From assembly GCA_017441045.1 (NCBI GenBank), contig JAFSAK010000059.1, positions 1-15,196 of the forward strand: 15,196 nt of DNA, given 5' to 3'. The translations under genes and the position numbers were made by a program. The notes below the pieces were generated by a model that was not told where the DNA came from, searched no databases, and saw only the letters and a list, made by a program, of their open reading frames with translations. The DNA is from Clostridia bacterium (GTDB taxonomy: Bacteria; Bacillota_A; Clostridia; Oscillospirales; Acutalibacteraceae). Shown here piece by piece: positions 6,148 through 14,330 of this stretch; within the stretch, counting starts at the first letter, position 1, and every line of letters starts with the position of its first letter.

Positions 6148-7638
6148 TTATCTGTCAAGACCTAAAATGGTAACCTTGCCATCTTCTTTTTCGATATCAA
6201 CAGAATATTCGAAACCGTTGTGGCAGTAAGTCCATTTATTTTCGGCGATTTCCTTAATTGAATCGGAGTTGGGACCTGTTTTACCGTATTCAAATTCAAA
6301 TTCATCAAAGCCTTCGAATACGATACGGTCGGGAAGGAGTGACATCTTGGCAAGTTTACCCTTATTGTAGCAGTAAACTACGGTATTGCCGTTTTCCTTC
6401 TTAACCTCTTTAAGTTCGCCCATACCTAAATGAATTCTGCCGCGGCCGTCCTCACTTGTAAATCTTGCGCCGTCAACAACGGGTAAGCAGTCATAGGTGG
6501 CAGCAGCGGTTTCGCAGGGGTTATCAAGATACTTGTCACGATAATTTTCATCAAAGAGATGAATATCGGTGATATACATCTTGCCTTCGTGACGCATAAG
6601 GTTTACACGGTAATTATTGTTGTTAAACCAAACGGACTGGTGGCCAAGACCGTACCAGTCATTAAATGCGGTACGAACGGTGGTGGGGGTGGTAGTGTAA
6701 TCCTTTTTGAACTGTCTGCCCATCTCACCGAAGGTAACTATCTCGTAGCCAAGTTCATCCTTCTTTTCCGTAGTGTAATCAACCTGATAATAGAAGGCAT
6801 TGGCGTAGTTTTGGAAGGGGAAACCGGCTTCCTGACCAAGTTCTATATAAGCATAACCCTCGCCGTAGTTTTTAAAGAGGTTATCCCATTCCCATTGTAC
6901 CCAAGCGGGATTTCCGCCAACGGGGGCATAGGTGGGCTCTTGAGTAAATACGCCGTAGGGCGCGCCATCGTGAGCGCCGTGCTCAAAGTCCATGTAAGCG
7001 TAAATGGGGTCGTTTATATAAATCTTGAAAACGGGAACATCTATCTGATTTTCTTTTGTCTTCGCGGGGCAAAGAGAGTTATTAAGGCAGGGATAGTAAC
7101 CGCCGTAGTATGGGCCGCCCCAAAGGGTGTAGCCATCCATACCCCACTGGTCGCGGCAAAGGGAGAATAGGTCGGGCTTATATGTATCGGCGATATATTT
7201 CATACTGTCGGAATCAAGAAGCCAAGAGCAAACGCACTTGGGATATTCGCCTACAATTTCATAGAACTTCTTCATATAAGTGTCGATAATCTTCTTCTTT
7301 TCTTCCATAGTGTAAGCAGGAGAAAAGGCGGGGCGAACATGGAAATCCCAATCCCATCCTTCGCGGCCGTGCCACTCTACGCCCGCATCAACAATAAGGC
7401 ATTTGGGGAACTCAAACCAAGCGCCGATTTCGGAGCCGAATGCGAGTTCATCACGAATTACCTCTTGAAATTCGGGTTTGCAAAGGGAGTCATACTGGAA
7501 AAGATACGTACCCTTAATACCTGCTTCGCGGCATTTCATTCTCTGGGCGTTAAGGTCGCCGAGGAAATCTCTTGTGGTGCCGGGGCGGGGTGTAGATCTC
7601 ACGAAACACACCATACTTACAAATTTTTTATCGCTCAT
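6148..7638 (-). CDS. Conserved-looking protein of unknown function, possible NodB-like/glycosidase-related fold
   Basis: I do not recognise a named family with confidence. The 496-residue protein has no signal peptide or membrane segment and is rich in Tyr, Trp and Gly. Residues about 35-75 (REAGIKGTYLFQYDSL, then FGSEIGAWFEF) resemble the strand-helix pattern of NodB-type polysaccharide deacetylases and related alpha/beta barrels, where the phrase 'G...T.F' is followed by 'EIG'. A conserved-looking aromatic core follows (DQWGMDGYTLWGG at about 163-175; PAWVQWEWDN at 244-253; YAYIELGQE at 262-270), which could line a carbohydrate site. The last 100 residues are rich in beta-type segments. It is a single-gene unit: GGAGG precedes the ATG, a near-consensus promoter lies upstream, and a terminator follows. 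A cytoplasmic carbohydrate-active enzyme is a reasonable guess only. Confidence 0.85.
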   Translation of the reverse strand: MSDKKFVSMVCFVRSTPRPGTTRDFLGDLNAQRMKCREAGIKGTYLFQYDSLCKPEFQEVIRDELAFGSEIGAWFEFPKCLIVDAGVEWHGREGWDWDFHVRPAFSPAYTMEEKKKIIDTYMKKFYEIVGEYPKCVCSWLLDSDSMKYIADTYKPDLFSLCRDQWGMDGYTLWGGPYYGGYYPCLNNSLCPAKTKENQIDVPVFKIYINDPIYAYMDFEHGAHDGAPYGVFTQEPTYAPVGGNPAWVQWEWDNLFKNYGEGYAYIELGQEAGFPFQNYANAFYYQVDYTTEKKDELGYEIVTFGEMGRQFKKDYTTTPTTVRTAFNDWYGLGHQSVWFNNNNYRVNLMRHEGKMYITDIHLFDENYRDKYLDNPCETAAATYDCLPVVDGARFTSEDGRGRIHLGMGELKEVKKENGNTVVYCYNKGKLAKMSLLPDRIVFEGFDEFEFEYGKTGPNSDSIKEIAENKWTYCHNGFEYSVDIEKEDGKVTILGLDR

Positions 7639-7649
7639 AATAAAACCTC

Positions 7650-7662
7650 CGTTTTCAAAACG
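7650..7662. promoter_or_regulatory. 13-bp palindrome in the leader of the 496-aa gene
   Basis: CGTTTTCAAAACG is a perfect inverted repeat around a central C. It lies between promoter and start codon and touches the GGAGG ribosome binding site (7646-7650). It could be an operator; the 1-base centre makes an RNA hairpin less likely. Confidence 0.3.
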
Positions 7663-7687
7663 AATACTCGCTTTTGCGGTTAGTTTA

Positions 7688-7715
7688 ATTATACCTAAAA
7701 ACTAATATTTGTCAA
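7688..7715 (-). promoter_or_regulatory. Promoter of the 496-aa gene
   Basis: On the minus strand TTGACA (7710-7715) and TATAAT (7688-7693) are both perfect, with a 16-base spacer. The start would be near 7681, giving a leader of about 43 bases before the ATG. Confidence 0.85.
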
Positions 7716-7774
7716 TCAAAGAAATGGCGAAAAAGCGGGTTTTATCTGCAAAATTTAAGCTCGAGTTTATAATA

Positions 7775-7803
7775 TTGAAAAATATATATTATTATGATAT
7801 AAT
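7775..7803 (+). promoter_or_regulatory. Promoter of the surface-glycan operon
   Basis: TTGAAA (7775-7780) and TATAAT (7798-7803) are 17 bases apart, and the -10 also has the TGn extension (7795-7797). It is the only clear promoter before the six-gene run and lies about 30 bases from the first ATG. Confidence 0.8.
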
Positions 7804-7832
7804 TATATAAATATACTTAGGGGGATAGGAGA

Positions 7833-9923
7833 ATGGCAAAAAGAATTTGCTCGGCAGTTTTAATATTTGCCATATTGTTGCTCTGCGGATTTTCAATTTC
7901 ATCTCCCCCGAGAAATTTGTGCGTTTATTGGCATACGGATGAAGATATTGTTAAAACCCTTTCGGTAAAAGATATTGATAGTTTCAACTCTTGTCACCTT
8001 GAAGGCGGCGGCAAGATAAAAGTAACGGGTGGCGATGCAGGTATTGTATTTGAAAATATAGATACCGATTTTAAGTCCATTAAAATAAACGTAGAAAAAA
8101 AGGAAAATTCTGTTCCCGTTCAGATTTTTATCGATAAGGGAGAGGGGTATATAGTAAAAGAATCTCCCTATGCCCATATATTAAAGGGTAATAATTCTAT
8201 ATCCCTTAATGTTGAGGGACAAGGTGTCAAGTTATTAAGAATCGATATCGATGAAGATTATACCCTAAGTTCTTTGGAACTTCATAAAAATTCCGCCTTA
8301 AAAGAGAAGTATAATCCGCCCGTTCCCTATGTTTTATACGGGATAACTGTGGGTTTAGCCCTTTTGTTAACGATTTTATTTTTTATACTGGATAAGAAAT
8401 ATGATTTCACTCAAAAGGCAGTAGAATTTTTCATAAGTAACCGAAAAAATATCCTTGTAGGTATAGGTGCGGTTTTAGTTTGCGGCAGTGTTTCCGCATT
8501 TATAGAATGGATAGTTTCCCTATCGGAAGGCGGCGGATTTAAAGAAGCCCGTTTCGGTCTTATTTGCGCGGCAACTCTTTTGATAGCGCTCTTTTGGTTA
8601 TGCCGAAAGATAATGTCCGAGAAAACAGAAAAATTAGTTTTGGGCGCCATATTGATTTTGGGTATTGCTTTTGCCACTCTAAGACCTTTCGGGCATGTTG
8701 CTTGGGATTTTGATTCTCATTATAGAATGGCGCTTTGTTCATCCTATGGAGGAACGGTTTATATTACCGAAGCTGATAGAAAATGCCTTAATGCAAATTC
8801 GGATTCCCTTATATCGTTAACTGCAGAAGAAAACGCCTTGAAAATCGAGGCGATGCAAAATTCATCGCAGATACTTTCTTCGGTAGAACGGGGAAGACCG
8901 CGAATTACCCATCTTTCTATGGGCGTGCCTATGGCCATAGCGAGATTTTTAGGCGCGGATTTCTTAGGTCAGATGTTGGCGGGCAGAATAGGAAATGTAG
9001 TTCTTTATGCATTGCTTTGCTATTTCGCCATAAAGAAACTTAAAAGCGGCAAGGTGTTAATGAGTATAATCGCCTTATTGCCAACAAGTTTGTTCCTATC
9101 CGCATCCTATTCCTACGATACCTGGGTTACGGGATTTGTGTTTTTGGGAATGGCCTATTTTATAAGGGAACTTCAAGAGCCCCGAAAACTTGCAAAAACT
9201 AAAAATACGATCATAATGTGTGCTTGTTTTGGCATTGCCTGTATCCCTAAAGCCATATATGCTCCACTTCTTTTATTACCCTTTTTTATCCATAAAGAAA
9301 ACTTTAAAGAGTATAAAAAGAGATACTTTGGAATATGCGCCGCAATGTTAGCGCTTTTGCTTTTGTTTTTTGCCGTTAAATCCCTTGATATCGTTTCGGG
9401 TACGGGGGATACAAGAGGCGGCGCGGTAAATCCTATGGAGCAGATTGGACTTATTCTCGGCGACCCGCTGCGTTACGCTAAAATACTTTTCAGTTTTCTA
9501 AAAGAGTATTTTGCGCCCCATAATGCTGACCAATATATGCTTCACTTTGCATACGCAGGGATAGGCAAGGGAAAAGTTATTATATTGTTGCTTTTGATGG
9601 TGGCTTTTTTAAGCGATAAGGATAAAGATGTAAATACCGATTATAAATGGTATATAAGAACCGTAACGGTATGTATGTTTTTCGGCATCAGCGTTTTAAT
9701 TGCAACTTCTATGTATGTGGCGTTTACCCCCGTTGGAAGCGAGGTTATTAACGGTTGCCAACCCCGATATATGATTCCACTCATTTACCCATTGCTTTCG
9801 GTTTTGGGAATTAAGGGAATATATATCAAATCAAAACGAACGGTTTATAATTACTTAATGATAATACCGATGGTTTTAATAAATCTTTATAATGTTTACT
9901 ATGTATTTTTGCCCCGCATCTGA
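7833..9923 (+). CDS. DUF2142-family polytopic membrane protein, probable GT-C-type glycosyltransferase
   Basis: This 696-residue protein opens with a membrane segment (7-24), then an extracytoplasmic domain (about 25-160) rich in short beta strands, then ten or so further membrane helices. Features of DUF2142 are the acidic loop WDFDSHYRMA (291-300) after the fifth helix, ALLPTSLFLSASYSYDTW (414-431), KAIYAPLLLLPF (473-484) and CQPRYMIPLIYPLL (642-655). GT-C enzymes use a polyprenyl-phosphate sugar and act on the outer face; an acidic motif in the first large outer loop is their usual catalytic spot, so Asp292/Asp294 are candidates. Specific activity of DUF2142 members is not established. The ATG at 7833 follows AGGGGGA with good spacing. 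It is first in the operon, 24 bases before a glycosyltransferase gene. The extra N-terminal domain might bind the acceptor glycan; this is inference. Confidence 0.82.
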   Translation: MAKRICSAVLIFAILLLCGFSISSPPRNLCVYWHTDEDIVKTLSVKDIDSFNSCHLEGGGKIKVTGGDAGIVFENIDTDFKSIKINVEKKENSVPVQIFIDKGEGYIVKESPYAHILKGNNSISLNVEGQGVKLLRIDIDEDYTLSSLELHKNSALKEKYNPPVPYVLYGITVGLALLLTILFFILDKKYDFTQKAVEFFISNRKNILVGIGAVLVCGSVSAFIEWIVSLSEGGGFKEARFGLICAATLLIALFWLCRKIMSEKTEKLVLGAILILGIAFATLRPFGHVAWDFDSHYRMALCSSYGGTVYITEADRKCLNANSDSLISLTAEENALKIEAMQNSSQILSSVERGRPRITHLSMGVPMAIARFLGADFLGQMLAGRIGNVVLYALLCYFAIKKLKSGKVLMSIIALLPTSLFLSASYSYDTWVTGFVFLGMAYFIRELQEPRKLAKTKNTIIMCACFGIACIPKAIYAPLLLLPFFIHKENFKEYKKRYFGICAAMLALLLLFFAVKSLDIVSGTGDTRGGAVNPMEQIGLILGDPLRYAKILFSFLKEYFAPHNADQYMLHFAYAGIGKGKVIILLLLMVAFLSDKDKDVNTDYKWYIRTVTVCMFFGISVLIATSMYVAFTPVGSEVINGCQPRYMIPLIYPLLSVLGIKGIYIKSKRTVYNYLMIIPMVLINLYNVYYVFLPRI

Positions 9924-9947
9924 ATTTTAGTATGAAGGAGAAGTCCG

Positions 9948-10745
9948 ATGAGTTTTACCGTAAAGGACCATACCTATGCCATATGTGCCTATAAGGAAAG
10001 CGCGTTTTTAGAAGAGTGCATTTTATCGGTTATGAATCAGACCGTAAAAAGCAATGTTATTCTGGCCACCTCTACCCCTAATGACAGCATTAAATCCCTT
10101 TGCGAAAAATATGATATTCCCCTTTATATAAACGAAGGAATTAAGGGGATCGGCGGGGATTGGAATTTTGCCTACAGTAAGGCAGAAACACCCCTTGTTA
10201 CCATCGCTCATCAGGATGATATATATGAGCCCGATTATACAAAAGAAATGCTTTCTTTTTTCAATAAAGCAAGGGACCCGATTATCTATTTCTGCGGTTA
10301 CGGAGAACTTCGCGAAGGGGAAAAGGTTTATAATAATACCCTTTTAAAAATCAAAAAACTTATGCTTTCACCCCTTGAAATTAAAGGATTTTGGAAGAGC
10401 AAATTTATTAGAAGAAGAATTTTATCTCTGGGTTGCCCCATATGTTGCCCCGCGGTTACCTTTGTTAAAGAAAGGGTAGGCGAAAACCCCTTTACCAATG
10501 ATTTCAGCAGTAATATTGATTGGCAACAATGGGAAATTCAGTCGAGAAAAAAGGGTTCGTTTGTATATAATAAAAAACCCCTTATGTGCCATAGAATTCA
10601 CGAGGAATCTACCACAAGTGAAATCATAGGGCAAAACAGCAGAACTAAGGAAGATTACCAAATGTTTTGCAAGTTTTGGGGCAAAGGAATAGCAAAAATA
10701 ATCGCTAAATTCTATGCAAAAAGCGAAAAGAGTAATAAACTTTAA
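9948..10745 (+). CDS. Glycosyltransferase family 2 protein
   Basis: The 265-residue cytoplasmic protein has a GT-A fold: an opening strand YAICAYKES (10-18) instead of the more usual V-V-I-P-x-Y-N, the helix AFLEECILSVMNQT (19-32) typical of family 2, and the metal/nucleotide motif HQDD (88-91) at the usual distance, equivalent to DxD. It would transfer a sugar from a nucleotide sugar to a lipid-linked or surface-glycan acceptor. Donor and acceptor cannot be told. The C-terminal part carries a basic, helical stretch that may touch the membrane, but no membrane segment. AAGGAG lies 8 bases before the ATG. It lies 24 bases after the DUF2142 gene, and the next gene's ribosome binding site overlaps its stop codon. 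Confidence 0.88.
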   Translation: MSFTVKDHTYAICAYKESAFLEECILSVMNQTVKSNVILATSTPNDSIKSLCEKYDIPLYINEGIKGIGGDWNFAYSKAETPLVTIAHQDDIYEPDYTKEMLSFFNKARDPIIYFCGYGELREGEKVYNNTLLKIKKLMLSPLEIKGFWKSKFIRRRILSLGCPICCPAVTFVKERVGENPFTNDFSSNIDWQQWEIQSRKKGSFVYNKKPLMCHRIHEESTTSEIIGQNSRTKEDYQMFCKFWGKGIAKIIAKFYAKSEKSNKL

Positions 10746-10758
10746 AAGGATTTTTCAT

Positions 10759-11718
10759 ATGTGCGATAAAAAAGTATCAGTTATAATTCCCGCATATAAT
10801 TCCGAAAAATATATTGATAGGTGCCTTGAAAGTATATATGGGCAGACATATAAGAATATTGAGGTTATAGTAGTTGATGACGGCTCTGAAGATAACACCA
10901 AGCTGGTTGTTGACCGTATGTCAGAAAAAATCCAAATAAAATATATTTATCAGGAAAATACGGGCGCGGCGGGCGCCCGCAACCACGGACTGCAACTAAT
11001 TTCGGGCGATTATGTAACCTTTTGCGACAGTGATGATAAACTACCGAAAGAGTTTATTGAGGAACTTGTGAAAAAATGCGAAGAAGGGGCAGATATGGCT
11101 GTGGCTGGTTATAGCAATATAACCGAAGACGGCAGGGTGATTTCCGCGCGAAGAATTTCGGAAAAAACACTTGGAATATATGCCAATGTGGCTACTTGCG
11201 GAAAACTTTATAAAACCGATTTTATAAAGGACAAGAAATTGAATTTTTTAACGGGCGCCACCCTTTTTGAAGATGCTTATTTTACACTAAAGGCCTATAA
11301 TTCTGCCGAAAAAATCGGCATTTGCAATACTACCGAGTATCAGATTATTGAAAATCCTGTTTCGGTAACAAGAACCAAGGGCAAAAAAATCGGCGTTCTT
11401 GATGGGGTTTTGGAGACCTTTTCGAAAATTAAAAGGGACATTACTCCCAAAAATAAAGAAATAATGGATTATTTCTTTAAAAAATCGGCTATTTATGCTA
11501 TGCTTTTTTCCTGCAAGGGCGCAGAAAAGCAAGATATTTATGCAAAGTATGATATGATTTTTGGTTGGATTAAGGAAAATACGTCGGCCAAAAATCCCTT
11601 TATAACACTTAAAAGCAACGGCGAAATATTCTCGGTTAGATTTATAATATGGTGTTTTAGCATCCTTCAGAAAATGGGACTTGCCAAAGCATTCGTATGG
11701 CTTTACAGCAAAATTTAG
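10759..11718 (+). CDS. Glycosyltransferase family 2 protein
   Basis: This 319-residue enzyme has a canonical family-2 N-terminal domain: VSVIIPAYNSEKYIDRCLES (6-25), VVDDGSEDNT (38-47) with the nucleotide-binding Asp pair, NTGAAGARNHGL (67-78), and the catalytic-metal motif CDSDD (89-93). Similar proteins transfer hexoses or amino sugars in capsule, teichoic acid or exopolysaccharide pathways. The ATG at 10759 is chosen over the in-frame ATG at 10714 because AAAAGGA lies 8 bases upstream and the conserved domain begins five residues in; the earlier start would overlap the previous gene by 32 bases. It is the third gene of the operon. Confidence 0.92.
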   Translation: MCDKKVSVIIPAYNSEKYIDRCLESIYGQTYKNIEVIVVDDGSEDNTKLVVDRMSEKIQIKYIYQENTGAAGARNHGLQLISGDYVTFCDSDDKLPKEFIEELVKKCEEGADMAVAGYSNITEDGRVISARRISEKTLGIYANVATCGKLYKTDFIKDKKLNFLTGATLFEDAYFTLKAYNSAEKIGICNTTEYQIIENPVSVTRTKGKKIGVLDGVLETFSKIKRDITPKNKEIMDYFFKKSAIYAMLFSCKGAEKQDIYAKYDMIFGWIKENTSAKNPFITLKSNGEIFSVRFIIWCFSILQKMGLAKAFVWLYSKI

Positions 11719-11733
11719 AAGTTTAATTTGGTG

Positions 11734-12972
11734 ATGTTTTTGGATTTAAACAGAAAAAATACGGTTTGGAATATGATAGGCGCAACCACAAATGCCTTCA
11801 CTTCCCTTGTTTTTGTGATGATAACCACCTTTATAAACGGCAAAGAGGAAGCGGGTATATTTTCTTATGGTTTTGCTACTGCACTTATTCTATTTTGTCT
11901 GGCGAATTATATCACAAGACCCTATCAAGTTACCGATATTTCGGATAGATACAGTGACTCTGACTATATCTATGTCAGAGTGTTTACCTGCCTGATTTCC
12001 ATAGTGTGCGCGATGATTTTTTGCATCGCAAGGCAGTATGATTTTTATAAAATATCGGTAATAATACTTTTATGTATATATAGGGCGATAGAGGCCTTTA
12101 TCGAGACCTATTACGCAATAATACAAAAAAGGAATTTACTCTATAAAGTGGGAATATCCCTTACAGTCCGCGCCCTTTTAGGCGTCGCGGTGTTCCTTGT
12201 GGGCGATATTTTAACCCGAAATTTAATCTTCGCGGTAGCCCTTTTGATTGCGGTAAATGCGCTGTGTTTCGTATTCTATGATTTACCCAATGCCAGAGGG
12301 TGCCGCATTAAAAAGAGCAATCCGTCGGTAAAAGTCGGCGTATCCCTTTTGAAAGCGGGGCTTTTCAATTTCGTTTTGACCGCACTTAATTCCTTGGTTA
12401 TAAATATTTCGAGATACGCCATTGATGAATATGAAACCAATGTTGTACAAGCCATTTTCGGTTATATAATCATTCCCGCAACCTTTATGAATCTTTTCGG
12501 TCAGTATATAATACAACCCGTATTGACCACTATTTCATCGGGTATAAAGGAAAAAGATTATAAGAAAATATCATCGGTTATCAGCAAGGTGATGCTCATT
12601 TTAATTGCGGGCGGAATAGCAGTTACCGTTATCGCATTTTTCTTGGAAGCGCCCGTTTTATCTATACTTTTCGGTATGGATTTTGCGCCCTTTAAATCGG
12701 AAATGATGATAATCATAATCGGCTCGGTTATGTATGCCTTAGAGGTGGTAATATCCTTTATTTTGGTGGCCTTCAGAGTAACGGGCATACAAGCGGCGAT
12801 TTATGCAGTTGTAACCGCAGCTTCCGCCGTATCCGCATTTGCTCTTGTAAAGCAAAACGGACTTATGGGCGCATCGGTTACCTATATTGTGTCTATGGCG
12901 GCGTTGGCGCTATCACTGGGACTCGTTTTAATAATCAAATTGTCAAAATGCAAAAAAGAATGGGGGAAGTAG
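11734..12972 (+). CDS. Wzx-like polysaccharide flippase (MOP superfamily)
   Basis: About 412 residues with roughly twelve hydrophobic segments and short basic loops. The opening NRKNTVWNMIGATTNAFTSL (near residues 6-25), with the first helix followed by TTFINGKEEAGIFSYGFA, is the usual start of polysaccharide-biosynthesis flippases, which move undecaprenyl-linked repeat units across the membrane. The protein is a little shorter than most relatives (430-480). Start choice is uncertain: TTG 11728, ATG 11734 and TTG 11740 are all in frame, and the only ribosome-binding-like stretches are AGAAG (11717-11721) and GGTGA (11730-11734); ATG 11734 is taken as the default. Its place between glycosyltransferases supports a role in exporting the glycan they build. 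Confidence 0.85.
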   Translation: MFLDLNRKNTVWNMIGATTNAFTSLVFVMITTFINGKEEAGIFSYGFATALILFCLANYITRPYQVTDISDRYSDSDYIYVRVFTCLISIVCAMIFCIARQYDFYKISVIILLCIYRAIEAFIETYYAIIQKRNLLYKVGISLTVRALLGVAVFLVGDILTRNLIFAVALLIAVNALCFVFYDLPNARGCRIKKSNPSVKVGVSLLKAGLFNFVLTALNSLVINISRYAIDEYETNVVQAIFGYIIIPATFMNLFGQYIIQPVLTTISSGIKEKDYKKISSVISKVMLILIAGGIAVTVIAFFLEAPVLSILFGMDFAPFKSEMMIIIIGSVMYALEVVISFILVAFRVTGIQAAIYAVVTAASAVSAFALVKQNGLMGASVTYIVSMAALALSLGLVLIIKLSKCKKEWGK

Positions 12973-12973
12973 G

Positions 12974-13657
12974 ATGAAAACACTTATAATTATTCCTGCT
13001 TATAATGAAGGGGAAAATATCGAAAAGGTTGTGGACAACCTTGCGGAAAACTACCCGCAATACGATTATGTCGTTATTAACGATGGGTCGAGGGATAATA
13101 CGGAAGAAATCTGCAAACAAAGGGGATATAATTATATAAGCCATCCCGTAAATTTAGGTCTTGCAGGGGCTTTCAGAACGGGTATGAAATATGCTTTAAA
13201 GGGCGGTTACGATGCCGCTATCCAGTTTGATGGTGACGGTCAGCATAACCCCGAATATATTGCCCCGATGCTCGAAAAACTTTATGAAGGTAATAATATA
13301 GTTATCGGATCCCGTTTCGTAGATGAAAAGAAGCCCTCATCCCTACGTATGCTCGGTAATAACCTTATTGAGTTTGCTATTCTTCTTACCACGGGCAGAA
13401 AGATAAACGATACTACTTCGGGTATGCGACTTTTCGATAAAGATATCATTAAAACTTTGGCTAATAAAGAGGATTTGGGACCCGAACCCGATACAGTAGC
13501 GCTTTTGATGCGCAAGGGCGCTAAGGTGTGCGAAGTTCAGGCATATATGAACGAGCGCACCGCCGGAGAAAGTTATCTTACCTTCTCCCGTTCCATTACT
13601 TATATGGCTCGTATGATGGTGTCTATTCTTATTCTTCAATGGTTCAGAAAGGGGTAA
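12974..13657 (+). CDS. Polyprenyl-phosphate mannosyltransferase-like GT2 (DPM1-like)
   Basis: This 227-residue protein has the compact DPM1/dolichol-phosphate mannosyltransferase layout: TLIIIPAYNEGENI (3-16), VINDGSRDNT (34-43), NLGLAGAFRTG (60-70), the catalytic motif DGDGQHNPEY (86-95), GSRF (112-115) and DTTSGMRLF (146-154). Such enzymes load a sugar onto undecaprenyl phosphate on the cytoplasmic face, making the donor for GT-C enzymes that act outside. It lacks the C-terminal membrane helices of larger relatives, which fits with a separate small membrane partner encoded next. It starts one base after the stop codon of the flippase gene, so translation is probably coupled. Sugar identity (mannose, glucose or other) cannot be told. 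Confidence 0.92.
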   Translation: MKTLIIIPAYNEGENIEKVVDNLAENYPQYDYVVINDGSRDNTEEICKQRGYNYISHPVNLGLAGAFRTGMKYALKGGYDAAIQFDGDGQHNPEYIAPMLEKLYEGNNIVIGSRFVDEKKPSSLRMLGNNLIEFAILLTTGRKINDTTSGMRLFDKDIIKTLANKEDLGPEPDTVALLMRKGAKVCEVQAYMNERTAGESYLTFSRSITYMARMMVSILILQWFRKG

Positions 13658-13661
13658 TATT

Positions 13662-14003
13662 ATGTCATTAACACTTCGAATATTGCTTATAGTTTTCAGT
13701 GTTCTGGTTATGATATTCGTTATGAGAAAAATCAGAAAAACCGATTTCGTTATTGAAGATTCGTTCTTCTGGATTATTTTCTGTCTTGTGCTTCTTGTTA
13801 TGAGTATCTTCCCTAATTTCTGCTATTTGATTTCCGATTTCCTCGGTTTTGAATCCCCTTCGAATTTTATATTCCTTGTGGTGATTTTCCTATTGCTCGC
13901 AAAGGTTTTCTTCCTCACCGTAAAGGTTTCCAAAATGCAGATGAAACTTAATAACCTTATCCAAAAATACGCAATAGATTCAAACGAAAGAAATAAGAAA
14001 TAA
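13662..14003 (+). CDS. DUF2304 family small membrane protein
   Basis: The 113-residue protein has three hydrophobic segments (about 3-21, 35-51, 67-87) and a charged C-terminal tail with helical character (KMQMKLNNLIQKYAIDSNE). This is the DUF2304 layout. These proteins very often follow a DPM1-like glycosyltransferase, as here (4-base gap), and are thought to anchor it or help flip its product; no reaction is known. AAGGGG precedes the ATG. It is the last gene of the operon and is followed by a terminator 11 bases after the stop codon. Confidence 0.85.
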   Translation: MSLTLRILLIVFSVLVMIFVMRKIRKTDFVIEDSFFWIIFCLVLLVMSIFPNFCYLISDFLGFESPSNFIFLVVIFLLLAKVFFLTVKVSKMQMKLNNLIQKYAIDSNERNKK

Positions 14004-14014
14004 AACGAAACACA

Positions 14015-14049
14015 CCCCGAAAAGAGAAAATCTCTTTTCGGGGTTGCTT
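14015..14049 (+). terminator. Operon-end intrinsic terminator
   Basis: A perfect 12-bp stem (CCCCGAAAAGAG at 14015-14026 with CTCTTTTCGGGG at 14032-14043) is followed by TTGCTTTT. The T tract is interrupted but the stem is very stable. It closes the six-gene surface-glycan unit. Confidence 0.8.
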
Positions 14050-14064
14050 TTGAAATATATAATG

Positions 14065-14330
14065 TAATTTGTAGGGGAGGCACCTGTGTGTCCGACCGAT
14101 GATAGTTATAATCGCCTTACGGCGAGTTATGAGTTATGAGCGGCTTCGCCGCGTTATGATTTACCATGAGGCAAAGTTTCGGTGTGCCAAGGGCACGATT
14201 TATATTGTCGGCAGAGCCGACACCTTAACTATTCACGCAGTGAATATCATAACATTCGGCTTAGCCGAATTCATAACTTTTAAACTTATAACTAAAAGCG
14301 GAACGGCACAGAGACCGTTCCCTACAATTA
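14065..14330. mobile_element. MITE-like element with short inverted termini and seven hairpins
   Basis: TAATTTGTAGGG (14065-14076) and, inverted, TAATTGTAGGG (14320-14330) bound a 266-bp stretch with no gene. TA at both outer ends would fit a TA target duplication, as for IS630/mariner-type elements. Inside are seven small palindromes: 14112-14125, 14140-14152, 14184-14196, 14206-14222, 14230-14246, 14254-14270 and 14300-14321, mostly 5-7-bp stems with 3-base loops. TTTGTAGGG recurs at the window end (15185-15193). An 83-codon open frame here (14099-14350) only reflects the palindromes and is not a gene. There is no transposase, so movement would need one in trans. The last three bases form the stop codon of the minus-strand gene. 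Confidence 0.7.

Noticed and set aside
6559..7170. 203-codon open frame on the plus strand, antisense to the 496-aa gene
   Set aside because: The opposite strand has promoter, ribosome binding site, terminator and protein-like composition; this frame is a shadow with no upstream signals.
10714..10758. Upstream ATG of the second GT2 gene
   Set aside because: It would overlap the previous gene and lacks a ribosome binding site, while the ATG at 10759 has AAAAGGA at good spacing and begins just before the conserved domain.
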